A stretch of DNA of 64,000 nt from Dawidia cretensis (GTDB taxonomy: Bacteria; Bacteroidota; Bacteroidia; Cytophagales; Cyclobacteriaceae). Made by a program: the position numbers and the translations under genes. Each line of letters starts with the position of its first letter. The first letter of the stretch is position 1. The stretch lies in NCBI RefSeq assembly GCF_018598175.1, contig NZ_JAHESE010000023.1, forward strand, positions 58,244-122,243, written 5' to 3'. The notes beneath the pieces are model-generated. The model had not been told where the DNA came from and ran no database searches. It saw only the letters and a list, made by a program, of their open reading frames with translations. Of this stretch, positions 54,842 through 63,103 are shown one piece after another.

Positions 54842-55504
54842 TTATTCGATCGTGAGCGTGCGACACACGTAGTCAGTCTCTCCCCCTTCGTGCGTTGCCT
54901 TTACACACCACTCGTACTCTCCGGGAGTCAGCTCCCAGAGAACTTTCGTGCCGGTGAGCGCGGAGTCCAGCTTGAGGAGTTGCTGTGATTGACGGTTAGG
55001 GAATACGATCAGCAAATTGTATTCGCTGGCATCGACCAGGGGGCTCCATGTAAAGTTTATCTTTTGTGTGCCTTTCAGCGTAACGTTGTTTGCCGGGTAC
55101 TGAAGCACTACAATTTCTTTTGGCGGTATGGGATCCGTTTCGGTAATGGTAATTGTGCGGCACACAAATTCTGTCTTGTAACCGCTGTTAACTCCGCGCA
55201 CGCACCACTGGTATTGTCCTGCTGGTAGCGTCATCGAGAACTGCGGCTTTGTAACAAGGGTATCGATCAAGAGGCTTTGCGGATTTGTATTGTCCGGTGA
55301 TACGACTTGTAGCTCATACGTCGAGGCCCCCTCCAATTCCTCCCACCAGAACAACACCGCGACCGAGTCGGTTTGTGTAACACCGTCGGCGGGCAGACGT
55401 AGCGTGACCGTGTCATCGGACAAGTCTGTCTCCAAAATATCATCGCAGCATGTCACCGCCAAAGTCAGTACAAACAGCAAAAGCGACACTAAATATTTAT
55501 TCAT
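54842..55504 (-). CDS. Lipoprotein with two fibronectin-III-like domains
   Basis: 220 residues from ATG 55504 (MNKYLVSLLLFVLTLAVTCCDD). The lipidated Cys is at residue 19 or 20. Two domains of about 95 residues repeat the same pattern: VTLRLPADGVTQTDSVAVLFWWEELEGASTYELQVV...LPAGQYQWCVRGVNSG and VVLQYPANNVTLKGTQKINFTWSPLVDASEYNLLIV...LTPGEYEWCVKATHEG. The strand order is fibronectin-III-like. It overlaps the GspM/PilO-like gene by 8 bp, so it is made with the secretion machine, but such a lipoprotein is not a known core subunit. It may bind the secretin or the substrate. Confidence 0.78.
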   Translation of the reverse strand: MNKYLVSLLLFVLTLAVTCCDDILETDLSDDTVTLRLPADGVTQTDSVAVLFWWEELEGASTYELQVVSPDNTNPQSLLIDTLVTKPQFSMTLPAGQYQWCVRGVNSGYKTEFVCRTITITETDPIPPKEIVVLQYPANNVTLKGTQKINFTWSPLVDASEYNLLIVFPNRQSQQLLKLDSALTGTKVLWELTPGEYEWCVKATHEGGETDYVCRTLTIE

Positions 55505-55988
55505 GGATTTCCAGCGGTTTAGCAGACTGAAATACGACACGTGCAATCAACACGGCCTTTTTATTGACTTCTTCCCGGTCGAATTTTAACGAAACGACTT
55601 TTACCCGTTTCAATTCTTCGCCTGTGTTATGCAGACAGCCGAGTAGATCTATAAATCTACCCTCGAGGGATACTTGCCAGGTTTGCACGGTTACGCCTTC
55701 TTCCTCCGTCTCGCGGGGTGGATCAAAACGTTTTACGATAACGTGGTGCGCCTGCGCAGCCCGGCTTACCGAGGCAAACACATCTTCGGGCGGCCCGTCC
55801 CAGGCAATTGCTTGCTTACCCGATGCAACACGTGTCGGCGTGTGTTGCGCCAGTGACCGGCTTAGCTTCTGATGATCCTGCCATAGCGTCCACGTGCTGC
55901 GCAACGGTACGAACACCAATAGGCAGACGATCGCAGCGGCTATGCCGTACACAAGTTTCGGATTTTGCTGTAGCGATGTCACGTTCAT
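55497..55988 (-). CDS. GspM/PilO-like inner-membrane protein
   Basis: 163 residues: a short cytoplasmic start, a membrane helix (about 13-30), a helical stretch (about 32-55) and a ferredoxin-like domain (about 65-163) with VSRAAQAHHVIVKRFDPP, QVSLEGRFIDLLGCLHNTGEE and VVSLKFDREEV. This is the PilO/GspM layout; the motif 'V.LEG.F.DL...L...' is characteristic. PilO/GspM pairs with PilN/GspL in the assembly platform. The ATG overlaps the GspL-like stop by 4 bp, as normal for this gene pair. Confidence 0.8.
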   Translation of the reverse strand: MNVTSLQQNPKLVYGIAAAIVCLLVFVPLRSTWTLWQDHQKLSRSLAQHTPTRVASGKQAIAWDGPPEDVFASVSRAAQAHHVIVKRFDPPRETEEEGVTVQTWQVSLEGRFIDLLGCLHNTGEELKRVKVVSLKFDREEVNKKAVLIARVVFQSAKPLEIHE

Positions 55989-57211
55989 GGCAACTGCACG
56001 TAAAATTCAAACACTCCTTTTTGCGACCGCGCATCATGCTGGTAGCGCTGCTCGGTGATAGCCTTTACCCAGGGACGTTGCATGAATGCCTGGAGCATCC
56101 GTTGTAAGGCCAGTGGGTCGCGGGCCAGGCCTTTCACCCGAAGCACGCTGGGACGGTATACATGCTTGCGTAAGCTCTTCAGGATTCCGTCGTCGATCAC
56201 TCCGATTTCCAGGCTCGTCAGCTCGATGCCATCGCCTGTGAGCTGTCCTACCTGGTCGGCATAATACAACGGCAGGATGTTCGACTCCCAGCCTGCGTGC
56301 TCGAGGAAGTTCGTGAGGTTCGTCTGTTGATGCTGCTCCCGGCTATTCTTTTGCTGGCGGTCTGTTACCTGCACCGCGTGTAATTCCATTTCATCATTTG
56401 CTCCTTGCAGCCAGAAGTTCACCGCCATGTTGACGAGCAGGAGCACCAACAGTGCTACCAGTGCCCACTTACCGGCAGTATGCAGGTGTGCCTGTCGCTG
56501 ATAACGATCGTTATTTTCGTGCAGCGCAGGCCAGCCGGCGACGTCCAGGTCGGCATGGCCGAGCAGCAGAGACCAGGCTCCGGCATACGCCAGAAATATA
56601 TCGGAAGACACACGTTCCTCTCCCAGTGAAAAGGTGGCGACAGCACCCGCTTCACGCGCGTGTACCGCCGTGATTCGATTCTCGCGGCGCTGTAAAGTGT
56701 AATACGGCAGCGCTACGAATTCTCCGGGCGGAAGCAACGGGAGCACCGGTGCAACAACAAACGCTCCCAGGGAAAACGATATCAATGAATGCTGCGCAAA
56801 AGCCGGCATTAGTGCAGTCAGCACATCCTTGCGCAGGATCAGCAGGAAATGCTCGGCGCCGGAGCGATACCGCTGGGCTACGAAATCCTCCTCGCGGATC
56901 ATGGGAAAAAGCTGTTTCTGCAACACGTCCAGGCGTATGTCTGCTGCCGGCGTAGCCGACTTCGGGAGTACACCGCGTCCTTCTATATTCAGATGAACGC
57001 GCGCCCCTGCCGGTACTTGCTCGTGCAACACCTGGCGGAGTTGCTCCACGGATGTTAGGTCAGCCGTGGTAAAGGTCTGCTTGACGACGTCCTTCTCTTG
57101 CTTCAATACCGCGATGCTAATAGCCAGACCGCCGTCGTCCTGTAGACGCACGTTTACCCCGGTCATGACCGGAAGCGCGCTGCCAAAGTTGATAAGCGAC
57201 CTGATTTGCAT
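55985..57211 (-). CDS. GspL / PilM-PilN-like platform protein
   Basis: 408 residues. The cytoplasmic part (1-245) is actin-like in outline (VNVRLQDDGGLAISI..., later AREAGAVATFSLGEERVSSD) but I cannot see intact nucleotide motifs. A membrane helix (about 248-268) and a periplasmic ferredoxin-like domain (about 300-408; GIELTSLEIGVIDDGILKS, VLRVKGLARDPLALQRMLQAF) follow. A PilM-like part joined to a PilN-like part equals GspL. It recruits the GspE ATPase and pairs with GspM/PilO. The gene begins 4 bp after the secretin stop and overlaps the next gene by 4 bp. Confidence 0.78.
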   Translation of the reverse strand: MQIRSLINFGSALPVMTGVNVRLQDDGGLAISIAVLKQEKDVVKQTFTTADLTSVEQLRQVLHEQVPAGARVHLNIEGRGVLPKSATPAADIRLDVLQKQLFPMIREEDFVAQRYRSGAEHFLLILRKDVLTALMPAFAQHSLISFSLGAFVVAPVLPLLPPGEFVALPYYTLQRRENRITAVHAREAGAVATFSLGEERVSSDIFLAYAGAWSLLLGHADLDVAGWPALHENNDRYQRQAHLHTAGKWALVALLVLLLVNMAVNFWLQGANDEMELHAVQVTDRQQKNSREQHQQTNLTNFLEHAGWESNILPLYYADQVGQLTGDGIELTSLEIGVIDDGILKSLRKHVYRPSVLRVKGLARDPLALQRMLQAFMQRPWVKAITEQRYQHDARSQKGVFEFYVQLP

Positions 57212-57215
57212 AGCC

Positions 57216-59141
57216 TTAATACACCAGCGTAGGTTTGATAAACACGATCAGCCGGTAGTCTTTTTTATCTTTCTGGCGATAGCTGAATAACCACTTCAAT
57301 ACCGGAATACGCGAGAGTAGCGGAACACCGCTGCCACTTTCCGACCGCGACGATTGCTCCATCCCTCCCAGAATGATCATCTCCTCGTTCTGCACCCGGA
57401 TTTTCGATTCAAATTTTCGTGTGGTACTTCCCGGAGGCGCATTGGGTTGGCTCGGTGCCGTGAAGTCCGAAAACTCGGAGGAAATGTCGAGTGTAATATG
57501 TTCGTTGCCGGAGACTAATGGACTGATCGTAATCGACATGTTCGCGTCAATCTTTATAAATCGTTGTGTGGTGCTGTTGATCGGAGTGACCCCGCCGGTA
57601 ACATTCTGCGTCTGCTCGGAGTAGTACGTCGAACGCCCGATGACGAGGTTTGCCTTGCTGCCATTCATGGCCGATAGCTTCGGCGTTGACCGGATCTGGA
57701 TGTTGTTATTTTTCTCAAGCGCCGTCAGGGTGGCGTAAAAACCCGGTGTCACGCGGCCGAGGTTGGCAACCCCTTTCGTATCGAGCTTACTCAGCAGGTT
57801 ATTGATGGAACCTGAGCCGATCGTCATGTCCAATCCCGGGAACACCGAACCACCCGTCTTCGGCACGGAGTCTGAGAGCACAGCTTTTATGCCGGTCGTC
57901 AGGGAGAACCCTTTGTCCACTTCCGCCACAATTACTTCGATGAGGATATTGGGAATAGGCTGGTCGATGAGCTTGACAAAGGCAAAGAGCTCGTCGATCT
58001 TGTGTTTGTTACCGGTGACAATAAAGGCGTTCAATTCTTTCACAACCTTCACTTCCATCTCTTTCATCATGTCGGACGGAATCTCCCGCTCGATCCCCTC
58101 GATCGTTCGGAAGTTCAGCTTGAGCATTTCTGTTACACGGAAACCCTCTTGTGTACGCTGTCCCATCAGGTAGACGCCATCTCTCTTCTTGTAGGTATAG
58201 GTGGTCCCCTGAAACAGGAATGAGAGCATCTCGCTATAGCGCACGCGTCTGACCTTCGCCGTGGTGTTGCCGGTGATTTCGGAAAAAAGGATATAGTTGA
58301 TCCCCAGGTGCGTAGACACCTGGTGAATAATCTCGAGGATTGGGTAGTTCACCACATCCAGCGTAATCAGCGAATCCTGGAAATTAATGTCGCCCTGCGC
58401 CGACAGGCGTTGGATGGATGAAGCTGAGGACGTGCTGGGGATACTGGACGGCGTGTTGCCGCCCTGCGCATTCTCAAGTATAAAGACATCGTCTTTCGAC
58501 CGCGTCAAACGCAGACCGTTGGTATAGGCCAGCTTATCTAGCGCGCTTTCCAGGGGAAGGTCGCGAATAAAGCCAGTCACAAGTTTGTGCTCAATCTCTA
58601 TTCCTCCGTTGGCAATCACGTTGCGGTCCGTGAGGCGCGTGAGCTCTTTTACAACAGCACGTAGGCTGTCATTCTGTAAGTCAAACGACACGCGCCGGGT
58701 AGCCGGATCGAATTGAATCTTCAGCTTTCGCACCACCGGCGGGGGCGCCGCTACAAAGGGTGCCTGGTATTTTGTAAAAGATAGAATAGTGCCTGTAAAG
58801 CGTATATCAAGCCGGTATTCCTCGCACAGGAAATAAATGATATCCCTGACCGGTACACTGGTAAAATTATTGGTCAGCGTGATGTTCAGCGCAGGGTCGA
58901 TCTGAATGTTCAGCCCGTGACTCTCTGCCAACGTACGCAGAAAGACCTGAATGGATGAGCCCGATACGGAAAAGTTGGCCGGCTCGCGCAACCCGGGTGA
59001 CAATGAATCGGAAAGCATCTCCAGCTGGCCGCCGATGTAGGCCAGCCGTTGCGCAAACGGATCATCTGTTTGCCCGTGCGCCATCCAGGCCAGGCAACAA
59101 AACAACATGCATATCGCCAGTTTCGCGCTAGTAGTTCTCAT
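57216..59141 (-). CDS. gspD: Type II secretion/pilus secretin (GspD/PilQ)
   Basis: 641 residues. Signal peptide 1-23 (AWMAHGQ). Three STN/N-type domains follow (about 40-120, 125-215 and 235-330), the second with VSFDLQNDSLRAVVKELTRL and the third with ITLDVVNYPILEIIHQVSTHLGINY. Residues about 345-400 are an N3-like domain. The secretin barrel covers about 400-640 and ends with the signature GSGVPLLSRIPVLKWLFSYR. Secretins form the outer-membrane gate. The length and the absence of an S-domain fit a secretin that may need a lipoprotein pilotin. The start overlaps the GspE stop by 14 bp. Confidence 0.94.
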   Translation of the reverse strand: MRTTSAKLAICMLFCCLAWMAHGQTDDPFAQRLAYIGGQLEMLSDSLSPGLREPANFSVSGSSIQVFLRTLAESHGLNIQIDPALNITLTNNFTSVPVRDIIYFLCEEYRLDIRFTGTILSFTKYQAPFVAAPPPVVRKLKIQFDPATRRVSFDLQNDSLRAVVKELTRLTDRNVIANGGIEIEHKLVTGFIRDLPLESALDKLAYTNGLRLTRSKDDVFILENAQGGNTPSSIPSTSSASSIQRLSAQGDINFQDSLITLDVVNYPILEIIHQVSTHLGINYILFSEITGNTTAKVRRVRYSEMLSFLFQGTTYTYKKRDGVYLMGQRTQEGFRVTEMLKLNFRTIEGIEREIPSDMMKEMEVKVVKELNAFIVTGNKHKIDELFAFVKLIDQPIPNILIEVIVAEVDKGFSLTTGIKAVLSDSVPKTGGSVFPGLDMTIGSGSINNLLSKLDTKGVANLGRVTPGFYATLTALEKNNNIQIRSTPKLSAMNGSKANLVIGRSTYYSEQTQNVTGGVTPINSTTQRFIKIDANMSITISPLVSGNEHITLDISSEFSDFTAPSQPNAPPGSTTRKFESKIRVQNEEMIILGGMEQSSRSESGSGVPLLSRIPVLKWLFSYRQKDKKDYRLIVFIKPTLVY

Positions 59142-60579
59142 TCAATAAGAGAGGGTAAATTTCTTCCAGGCTTGTTTCGCCGCTGCGGAGTACATCCAGC
59201 GCACCTTCCTGTAACGTTTTGATGCCAAGTGACCGGAAATAATCGCCCACGGCCTTGGCGTTCTCCAGGATAAAGTCGGACACCTGGTTGTCTACCGGTA
59301 TAATTTCGTAGATCGCTTTTCGTCCGCGGAACCCGGTAAAAAAACACTCCTTGCACCCTTTGGCGACGTAGTGCTCGGTAACGGTATGTTTCTTTGTAAA
59401 ACCAGCCGGAAATACATGGTCGTTTACCGACGCTTTTTCCTTGCAATGCGGGCACAACACCCGTACGAGCCGTTGGGCCAGCGTGGCGTTGAGCGTATTC
59501 GCGAGGAGAAAGGACGGAATGCCCATGTCGATGAGACGTGAGATTGTACCCCAGGCCGAGTTGGTGTGGATCGTGGACAATACGAGGTGACCTGTCAGCG
59601 CTGCGCGTATCGCAAGCGTGGCAGTTTCGGCATCGCGGATTTCTCCCACCATGATGATATCCGGGTCCTGGCGCAGGAATGTGCGCAGCGCCCGGGGGAA
59701 CGTGAACCCAATGTCTTCTTTGACCTGCACCTGGTTGATGCCGTCGAGGGTATACTCGATCGGATCTTCGACGGTCAGGATATTGTCGCTTTCTTTGTTC
59801 AGCAGCTTGAGCGTGGCGTAGAGCGTCGTGGTTTTGCCCGAACCGGTCGGGCCGCTGATCAGCACGATACCGTTGGGTTTGCGTATACTCTGGTGATATC
59901 GTTCAAAGTCGATTGCCGATAAACCCAACTGCCGGAGATCGATCTCCATCGCGTTATTGCCCAGGATACGCAATACAATTTTCTCCCCGTACAACGTCGG
60001 CAGCACCGACACGCGAATGTCGAACTTCAGACCGTTGCGGTTAAAGAAAATACGTCCATCCTGGGGTAACCGGCGTTCGGAGATGTCCATGCCGGCCATG
60101 ATCTTGATCTTGTTGACCAGCGCCGGGTAGTCGCGCTTATTCAGGGTAATACGCTCGGCCAACTTGCCGTCTACGCGCAGGCGTATGCGGCATTTCTCCT
60201 CGTAGATCTCCAGGTGAATATCACTGCTCTTGAGCAGGCGCGCCTCCTGGATCAACTCCGACACAAAGTCCTTCTGACCGATATCGATCTTTACGGCGCC
60301 GCCGGCTTCCTGTGTAGAAGTCCCTTTGATATAATAGAGCGCCAACGCCTTTCCGATCAGCTCGGAATCATGTGCCAGCAGCTTTACTTTGCGGCCCAGT
60401 ACAATCTCCAGCTCCTCTTGCAACGCCTGGCCACTGCGGCTGGCGTCGGCATACAGGTGGAGGGTGTCGCCTGAAACCCGAGCGGGCAGAATGCGGTAGT
60501 GCCAGGCCAGGTCGCCGGACACTAATTTCCGTGTCTCCGTGTCGAGTATTATCTCTGTCCCATCTGCGGCAGGTTCCAT
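59128..60579 (-). CDS. gspE: Type II secretion/pilus assembly ATPase (GspE/PilB)
   Basis: 483 residues from ATG 60579. An in-frame ATG at 60615 adds 12 residues inside the previous gene; 60579 gives a TGATG junction, so it is preferred. The N1E-like domain (about 1-100) is short. The ATPase has Walker A GPTGSGKTTT near 246, Asp box DPIEY, Walker B DPDIIMVGEIRD near 306, His box TGHLVLSTIHTN near 340, and a zinc-binding tetracysteine (CPHC near 375 and CKEC near 410). It powers pseudopilus extension. Four of the five hallmark motif sets are intact, so it should be active. Confidence 0.96.
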   Translation of the reverse strand: MEPAADGTEIILDTETRKLVSGDLAWHYRILPARVSGDTLHLYADASRSGQALQEELEIVLGRKVKLLAHDSELIGKALALYYIKGTSTQEAGGAVKIDIGQKDFVSELIQEARLLKSSDIHLEIYEEKCRIRLRVDGKLAERITLNKRDYPALVNKIKIMAGMDISERRLPQDGRIFFNRNGLKFDIRVSVLPTLYGEKIVLRILGNNAMEIDLRQLGLSAIDFERYHQSIRKPNGIVLISGPTGSGKTTTLYATLKLLNKESDNILTVEDPIEYTLDGINQVQVKEDIGFTFPRALRTFLRQDPDIIMVGEIRDAETATLAIRAALTGHLVLSTIHTNSAWGTISRLIDMGIPSFLLANTLNATLAQRLVRVLCPHCKEKASVNDHVFPAGFTKKHTVTEHYVAKGCKECFFTGFRGRKAIYEIIPVDNQVSDFILENAKAVGDYFRSLGIKTLQEGALDVLRSGETSLEEIYPLLLNENY

Positions 60580-61046
60580 CAGATAACAGAGGTTAGGAAT
60601 ATGACGAGAAAACACAGGCTTTGCATGCCGGCCAACGGCACGGTTTGATGCCGCCGGTAAAACGAAAATCTTTGTAAGAGAGTATGTGCCACCAGGGCCA
60701 CGATCAGGCTAAGCGAAATAAAGATGATGAAGCTGGGGGTATCAAACCACATGGCGAGGATCGCAAAAAAAAGAATATCGCCCAAGCCGATGGATGACAA
60801 CGGTGACACCATCCGCTTGTGACGGACGTAGAGAACCCCTAACGCCACCGATAACAACAGCACCATATATGCGATATTCATCAGAAAAGAAATCCCAAAT
60901 TCCTCGAAGGTCACATGCGAAAACCGCAGTGGCAACAATGCTGCCGGCAGCAACAAATACCATACTAACTTTACTGTCCGGTGCGCAAAATCCTCATAAC
61001 CAATGCAAAGCAGTAATACCGCTGCCAGGATCGAAAATGCCAGCAT
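60579..61046 (-). CDS. Prepilin peptidase, A24 family, without methylase domain
   Basis: 155 residues and four to six membrane helices. The two catalytic aspartates of A24 peptidases are visible: Asp19 in GYEDFAHR and Asp90 in the GxGD motif SIGLGDILF. Full PilD/GspO enzymes are about 270 residues and start with a zinc-binding N-methylase domain, absent here, so this enzyme should cleave but not methylate, like archaeal or TadV-type peptidases. It lies 12 bp after the major pseudopilin gene and is joined to gspE by TGATG. Its substrates should be the three or four pseudopilins of this locus. Confidence 0.88.
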   Translation of the reverse strand: MLAFSILAAVLLLCIGYEDFAHRTVKLVWYLLLPAALLPLRFSHVTFEEFGISFLMNIAYMVLLLSVALGVLYVRHKRMVSPLSSIGLGDILFFAILAMWFDTPSFIIFISLSLIVALVAHTLLQRFSFYRRHQTVPLAGMQSLCFLVIFLTSVI

Positions 61047-61058
61047 ATCGCGGCTACT

Positions 61059-61499
61059 TTAGTCCTTTACAACCTCGGTGAGATTGCTTTTTTCATCAAT
61101 CTCCCAAACATTGAACTCGCCGTCGCCGTCAAAATCCACCACCGCGGTCGCGCGGGCCATGAAGCCCCTCACGTCTGCCTGGACAATTTCGAACGTATAG
61201 TTTGCTTTTCCGTCCTCTCCTTCCGTTACGAGTTGCTCTTGCTCGAACCCGACCTTTTCCAGGTCGCCGGAGTATTTAGAAAATTCGTAAAAGAATGTTT
61301 TTTCTAACGTGTAGATGTGTTTAAGGCCCTGCTTCGCTTCCACACTGCGCGTGCGCGAGATCAACGGCATCAGTACTGGCAAGGCCAGTAGGACCAGGAT
61401 CCCGATAATAACCAAAACGACCAACAGCTCCGATAGCGTAAACGACGACACGTTTTTTGCCAGGATCCTGTGGACGCGCCGGCAGGTCTTGTTTTTCAT
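61059..61499 (-). CDS. gspG: Major pseudopilin (GspG-like)
   Basis: 146 residues. The leader is long and basic (19 residues: MKNKTCRRVHRILAKNVSS) and is followed by FTLSELLVVLVIIGILVLLALP with Glu at +5. Ser stands at -1 where Gly is usual. The C-terminal half has a short strand region with FEIVQADVRGFMARATAVVDFDGDGEFNVWEID: the DxDGDGxxxxWxxD loop looks like the calcium site that stabilises GspG. It is the first gene of the secretion operon, about 530 bp from the next gene upstream, so the operon promoter should be in that gap. Calcium dependence is inferred from the loop. Confidence 0.86.
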   Translation of the reverse strand: MKNKTCRRVHRILAKNVSSFTLSELLVVLVIIGILVLLALPVLMPLISRTRSVEAKQGLKHIYTLEKTFFYEFSKYSGDLEKVGFEQEQLVTEGEDGKANYTFEIVQADVRGFMARATAVVDFDGDGEFNVWEIDEKSNLTEVVKD

Positions 61500-62027
61500 G
61501 CGGCAAAAATAGACACGTTGTCTATCGATAAAAAATGCACTTTCAACTATTTATTACATTGTTCATCTTTTATTCCTAAACATTTAGTGTCGACACTGCA
61601 GCATTATCCAAGAAAAATGTTATACCGCTCATGGTATACGAAGTGTCGCTTGATTCTGAACATGCAACGCCTTGGCTGGCAGTGTATTATTACCAATCCT
61701 GATGTCCCGCCTTTCGGTTACGGTCAGATTGCTCTATGCCGTCTGTAGTGACGCTCGTGTTTTTATTCCAGGTATTTTGATTCATACAGCAGGCGTACAT
61801 TATCAACAGTGATATTGCTATACGTGATCGTATGGCATGGAACCTCGAAAACGTTTGATCGCGCGCAATAGTAACTTTTTTAGCGACAGCTATACAAACA
61901 AGGCCACTGCCGCAGTGCGACAGCGGCCTTGTTGTCTCCGATATACATTGGCAATTTCGCACGTAGCGAGAAGTCAATGAGGGTAAAGATGACGCTTCAG
62001 CAAACTTATTTGCTGTAGCATCCGGCC
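61500..62027. other. 528-bp intergenic region
   Basis: It should carry the promoter of the ten-gene secretion operon (minus strand from 61499) and the end of the flavin monooxygenase transcript. Apart from the hairpin at 61898-61932 I see no gene with a credible start and protein-like content, and no strong promoter match. The DNA from 61500 to 61640 is AT-rich, as expected near a promoter. Confidence 0.5.
61898..61932 (-). terminator. Hairpin terminator of the flavin monooxygenase gene
   Basis: ACAAGGCC and GGCCTTGT form a perfect 8-bp outer stem (61898-61905, 61925-61932) with further pairing inside (CTG..CAG). On the minus strand TTTGTATAG follows. It lies about 95 bases after the restored stop of the flavin monooxygenase gene. 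Confidence 0.65.
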
Positions 62028-62065
62028 TCACCCTTGGGCTACCAGCGGGATTACCTTCGTTCCAA

Positions 62066-63040
62066 TCAATTCAATCGAACGCAGCAGCTTTTCTTGTGGT
62101 AAATGCGCATTATCCATTTGGAAGGTAAACCGGCTGACTCCACCAAGTGCTCGCTGTGGCGTAGAATCTTCTCCGCTACCTCTTCAGGGCTGCCGATCAC
62201 CAGGGCGCCGCGCGGCCCGACCTGGGCATCAAAGTGCGGGCGGGTTACGGGCGGCCAGCCACGCTCACGGCCGATCTTTGTAAAGGTCGTAGCATAACCC
62301 GGGAAAAATTCGTCGTGTGCCTCCTGCGTGGTGGCGGCAACGAAGCCCAGTGAATGCAGACCTATCTTTAGTTTCTCCGGGGCATGACCGGCTTTGGCGC
62401 CAGCCTCGCGATACAGGTCGATCAGAGGCCGGAAGCGGTGCGTTTCGCCACCGATGACGGCCACCATCAACGGCAGCCCTAACATGCCGGCACGGGCGAA
62501 CGATGCAGGTGTGCCGCCTACGCCCAGCCATACCGGTATCGGTGATTGTACGGGCCGCGGATAAATAGCCTGTTCTTTTAAGGCCGGCCGGAAACGGCCT
62601 GACCATGTAATAACCTCCTGGTCGCGGATCTTTAAAAGCAGATCCAGTTTTTCGGCAAAGAGATCGTCGTAATCTTGTAGCTTGAAGCCGAACAACGGGA
62701 ACGAGTCCGTGAAGGAGCCCCGTCCTACCACCAATTCTGCCCGCCCTTGCGAGATCAGGTCCAGGGTGGCAAATTCCTGAAATACGCGCACCGGGTCGGC
62801 CGCGCTGAGCACGGTCACGGCACTGGTTAGTTTGATGTTTTTTGTGCGGGCCGCGGCGGCGGCCAGGATTACAGCCGGGGCTGAGTCGAGAAATTCCCGG
62901 CGGTGGTGTTCGCCAATGCCGAAAACATCGAGCCCCACCCGGTCGGCCGTCTCGATCCGTTGCAGCAGCTGCGCCATCGAATCCATGTTACTTTGATTGC
63001 TTCCGATGGTAGCGGCAAAGCTGTCTATTCCAATTTCCAT
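62066..63040 (-). CDS. LLM-class flavin-dependent oxidoreductase, frameshifted near its end
   Basis: 324 residues as read; a bacterial luciferase-like TIM barrel with the family's opening MEIGIDSFAATIG and the motifs FGIGEHHRREFLDSAPAVIL and LDLISQGRAELVVGRGSF, and PVWLGVGGTPASFARAG. It would use reduced flavin to oxidise an unknown small substrate. Near residue 298 the frame is lost: after HSEH the reading continues as 26 residues unlike the family (LVESAGLPSKW...), while the next frame gives the expected LGGVSRFTFQMDNAHLPQEK and runs to a stop at 62028. One missing base at about 62146-62149 explains this. It is either a real mutation or a sequencing error; the restored gene would be 62028-63040. 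Confidence 0.85.
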   Translation of the reverse strand: MEIGIDSFAATIGSNQSNMDSMAQLLQRIETADRVGLDVFGIGEHHRREFLDSAPAVILAAAAARTKNIKLTSAVTVLSAADPVRVFQEFATLDLISQGRAELVVGRGSFTDSFPLFGFKLQDYDDLFAEKLDLLLKIRDQEVITWSGRFRPALKEQAIYPRPVQSPIPVWLGVGGTPASFARAGMLGLPLMVAVIGGETHRFRPLIDLYREAGAKAGHAPEKLKIGLHSLGFVAATTQEAHDEFFPGYATTFTKIGRERGWPPVTRPHFDAQVGPRGALVIGSPEEVAEKILRHSEHLVESAGLPSKWIMRIYHKKSCCVRLN

Positions 63041-63103
63041 AGGTTTCCTCCTTGATTGATGTTACAACATGCTTTTCAGGAGGATGGTTCCCGGGGAGCT
63101 TCC

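Noticed and set aside
61690-62031. A 113-residue minus-strand frame after the flavin monooxygenase gene
   Set aside because: It reads straight through the terminator hairpin at 61898-61932 and overlaps the restored 3' end of the monooxygenase gene; composition is not protein-like.
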